Source: Epiperipatus broadwayi (lineage: Eukaryota; Onychophora; Udeonychophora; Euonychophora; Peripatidae). Taken from it: 64,000 nucleotides of DNA. Positions 61,201 to 64,000 of the stretch are shown here, in pieces. Where the stretch lies: positions 2,369,844 through 2,433,843 of the forward strand of contig JAQFVV010006293.1 in NCBI GenBank assembly GCA_028023455.1, written 5' to 3'. The translations under genes were made by a program, and so were the position numbers. The notes under the pieces are model-generated. The model did no database searches. It was not told where the DNA came from and was given only the letters and a program-made list of their open reading frames with translations. The number at the start of each line of letters is the position of its first letter. Within the stretch, counting starts at the first letter, position 1.

Positions 61201-62189
61201 CTTAAATAAAATATCATCACTGAATCGCAATCTCTATCTACAACTAAAGAATTCTTAGCATCCTTTATTGTCCACTAAACAGTCCCTTGACTGGTGACTT
61301 AGTCTCCTGGAAATAAGATTCATAATTTGTCTGTCATGATTACAAATATCTGTTTAAGAAAATACTCACACATATATTCATATAGTCTTCAAGAAAATTC
61401 AGCTGATATTTTACTGAAGAATTATCAAACAATTGAGAAGTTTATGGTGAATCTTGATATTAAACTCGGAAATAAAAAGCAAATAAATTCACCACACTGC
61501 CTGAGATGTTTGTGAGCAGTGCATCCAACTTGTTTATTACATGAATCATCGCATATTAAATGCAATTACAGTGATAAAAATGTGTGAAGTGGACGGTAGG
61601 AATTTGTACTGTTTCTTTAATCAAACTCATTCTTATTATCTGCAAGTATGCCATACCACCAGTAAATCTGATATGATGAACGCTATTAATTTCAATGCTA
61701 ATTTTATTCTTTTCTGTTATGAATTCATCTTAAACGTACCCTCAGTAATGGACTTATCCAATTTGCAAAGCTTTTTAGATCAAATTCGGAATACAATACA
61801 GATAATTGATAAATAATAATACAAATAAAAGGTCAATGATAATAAGTTAATCAATCTGACTGCTTGCAGTATGATAGAGATAAATGTTTATAAAAGTGAA
61901 ATTCATTGAGAGAGAAAAGAATTACTTAAGTCACATTCAGAACAGTAATTCATTGGCTTGGAATTATTCTGTCAGTAACATATATCCAGCTTTTTCAGAA
62001 AGCAAAAAGATTTATTCAAATTCAGTAAACAATATTGGATCTTTAAGCAAACTGATGTAACAAGTTGCATTAAGTTTATTTTAAAAAATCACACCATTCC
62101 TTTAACCTGCTTGATGATACTAGAAAAAATTATCCATCTGCAATTTCACCAACAATAATGGGTAACAATCTCTCACAACTTTTTTGTTT
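61201..62189. other. AT-rich sequence with two unsupported open frames
   Basis: The + strand frames 61327-61515 and 61541-61816 have a mixed amino-acid composition, but I recognise no domain, and they lack splice or promoter context. They may be remnants of the flanking elements or chance. Confidence 0.4.
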
Positions 62190-62480
62190 AATCTTTTTTT
62201 TTTTTAATATTAAAAGGAAATATGCCTATATGTTTGAAAAGGAAGTTTTTAATAAATATGTTACCAGTTCTTACTTACAGATTTGAGACTTGGACATATA
62301 ACTGAAAAGTGATACAGACTTCAGACTACTCAATGAAGTATAGAGAGATGTATATTAGGAGTAACAAGAAGATACTGAAAATGAAATACACAGGTGAGAA
62401 TAAACTGGCATCCAGGTATATGACACCATTGACAGAACTATGAGAATGAAATGGAGCTGAGTTGATCACATTGCTGGAAA
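62190..62480 (+). pseudogene. RTE-type LINE 3'-end fragment (+ strand)
   Basis: The sequence GGAAATATGCCTATATGTTT onward is the reverse complement of 59130-58900 with moderate divergence, including the segments for CVKRK, VLTY and the block GTATATTAGGAGTAACAAGA shared with 56913-56929. It is a 5'-truncated copy of the same LINE family. Confidence 0.7.
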
Positions 62481-62759
62481 AAATTTTAAATTTGATCCCT
62501 AAAGATTATAAAAAATTTAGAAAAATGCCATATATTACTTTATTGTATCTTAATTATTAGCCTGAAAATATTATTTTTAGCAGCAGTATATATATATGCA
62601 ATCATTAAAAAATGTATTTAAATATATTTTAAATAATACAGGTAATAAATAATATTTAAGAGTATTTGTGCTTTCAGTTAATAATAATTATAAAATCAGT
62701 CAGAGACAAGATGTTTCAATAGAATAAAGAGATTCAAATGATAAAACCCTTGTCATATT

Positions 62760-63270
62760 TTTATCTAGCCATCTCACACATTGCATCTTTCTAGGTCTTT
62801 TACAATCTTTTGGGATCCACTTCAAAATTTCAGCTGTCTATTATCATCTTTTTTTAGAAATATATCCAGTCCAGTTCCAATTTAGTAATTATTTCAATGA
62901 TACCTGTTTGTTCTTTCATTCAAATATTTGCTTTTGATCTCTCCACATTTCATTGAGCCATCTAAAGTCTTTATATTGTTTTTTTTTTGTTAAGTATTCA
63001 CATTTCAGATCCATAAGTAAAAATTGATAAAACACATGTATTAAAAATATTCCTTTTCACACACAGGCATATTTCCTTTCAATATTAAATTATTTCCACC
63101 AAAAAGCATTCCACTCAAATTTAATTCTACAATTATTTGCATCTATTCCGTTTCCATCTATAATAATAATCTGGCCAAGTGTTTATAGCTATTAACTTCT
63201 AGTACATTATCAATTTTTATTTTTTCCTTTTGAGAAAATCCATTGAACTTTAGTTTAGCCTTTTTAATAT
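62760..63270 (-). pseudogene. RTE-type LINE 3'-end fragment (- strand)
   Basis: Blocks TTTTGGGATCCACTTCAAAA (62809-62828), CACACACAGGCATATTTCCT (63058-63077) and CTTTTGAGAAAATCCATTGA (63226-63245) match the minus-strand copy at 58840-59340. Together with the + strand fragment at 62190-62480 it forms an inverted pair about 280 bp apart. Confidence 0.7.
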
Positions 63271-64000
63271 ATATATATTTGCATAGCATATTAATAAAAT
63301 GTAGTTCATGGTTTTATTATATTAATAATAATTTTAATTTATTATAAAGGAAAAAATTATAATAACAATAAAAAATGGTCAGTCATAACATTTATGTGAG
63401 TCAATTCAAATGTATTATAATAAAATAATCAAAAGTGCTAATAAAAGTTTATAATAAACATATTTAAGCAAAATAATACAATGATGTGCTTAATAAATGA
63501 GTATTGTCATGAATATTATTTGCTCAACTAGAAAAGCCAATGTCCACTCATTTTGACATTGTTAACAACTGTAGATATTATGGTTAGCTTTGAGAACACG
63601 CAGATCTTCCTGCCAGCATATTGCAAGTTGGCACATTTAATATATGAGTTTTATATTAATTTTCATAATATTTCATTGGACACTCATTGACTTTCTATGA
63701 AAGGAGTTTGGGAAACACTGTTCTAGAATTGCATTCAAAAACTTGAAACCACGTTAGAAGTTTTTCTTTTAAATTTCCAATTTTTAACATTAAATAAATA
63801 TGTCTTTACAAAATATTGGACTAGAAGTGGATATATATATATATTATCTAGTCATTTTTGTTCCATCTGAACCATATTTTATTTTGGAATCATTGAATGG
63901 CTTTGCTATAAATTAATTTAGGCAATCTGAAGAAGCAAAAGTTTGGTGTTGCTTAATTATGCAGTAGGAAAACATAATTCTGCTCTTGATTTTATAATTA
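63271..64000. other. AT-rich end of window with a possible hAT-like terminus
   Basis: No gene is seen. The sequence GTTTGGGAAACACTG at 63706-63720, followed by TTCTAGAA (63721-63728), looks like the right terminal inverted repeat and 8-bp duplication of a hAT element. A matching left end was not found in the window. Confidence 0.35.

Noticed and set aside
61541-61816. 91-codon + strand open frame
   Set aside because: No recognisable domain, and flanked by element debris. It is kept only as part of an unassigned stretch.
1-64000. CRISPR arrays, operons or prokaryotic features
   Set aside because: No regularly spaced repeats. The spliced gene and retroelements show eukaryotic nuclear DNA.

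Overview
The window is very AT-rich animal nuclear DNA, roughly a quarter GC by eye. It has long homopolymer and (AT)n/(TATG)n tracts, kilobase introns, one split protein-coding gene and many decayed transposable elements. The gene product is closest to the protostome (pasilla-like) form of the Nova RNA-binding protein. An invertebrate such as a mollusc or arthropod fits best, but the species cannot be named from sequence alone.

Region 1 (1 to about 18,780) is the 3' part of a Nova gene on the + strand. An internal exon at 6623-6777 encodes the end of KH1. A 6.2-kb intron follows. The last exon, from 12954, encodes KH2, a Ser/Asn/Gly-rich linker and KH3, with its stop codon at 14190-14192. 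A long AT-rich 3' UTR probably follows, with candidate poly(A) signals near 17.3, 18.5 and 18.76 kb. The exons encoding the N-terminus and the start of KH1 lie upstream of the window.

Region 2 (about 18.8 to 46 kb) contains no host gene that I can see. It holds a tRNA-derived SINE family (20.84 and 25.6 kb), a second tRNA-like SINE (28.3 kb), a decayed RTE-type LINE (21.5-23.7 kb, - strand), foldback elements (23.9 and 40.7 kb) and a diverged pair of about 1.2-kb direct repeats (32.0-33.2 and 36.8-38.0 kb). A short open frame at 33.6-33.9 kb looks like the GIY-YIG end of a Penelope-like element. A nested insertion lies at 40.39-43.72 kb: a DNA transposon remnant with terminal inverted repeats and a 9-bp target duplication was hit by a 2.2-kb TG...CA solo-LTR-like element.

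Region 3 (46 to 64 kb) is almost entirely retroelement debris. It includes a - strand LINE with a zinc-knuckle ORF1, an endonuclease and an RT (46.4-50.85 kb), several copies of one RTE-type LINE in both orientations (54.9-63.3 kb), and a SINE inside one of them with a clear 14-bp target duplication.

The most notable signal is a small repeat family at 48.56-49.21 and 53.37-53.66 kb. The copy at 53.54-53.59 kb carries what reads as a complete type I hammerhead ribozyme: all invariant core positions, a 3-bp stem III, and a stem I with an internal loop. The 48.56-49.21 kb locus carries a mutated hammerhead and a partial head-to-tail unit with a spacing of about 417 bp. This arrangement resembles metazoan retrozymes or the hammerhead-bearing terminal repeats of Penelope-like elements. 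The Penelope-like open frame at 33.6 kb is a possible enzyme source for it, but that link is inference.
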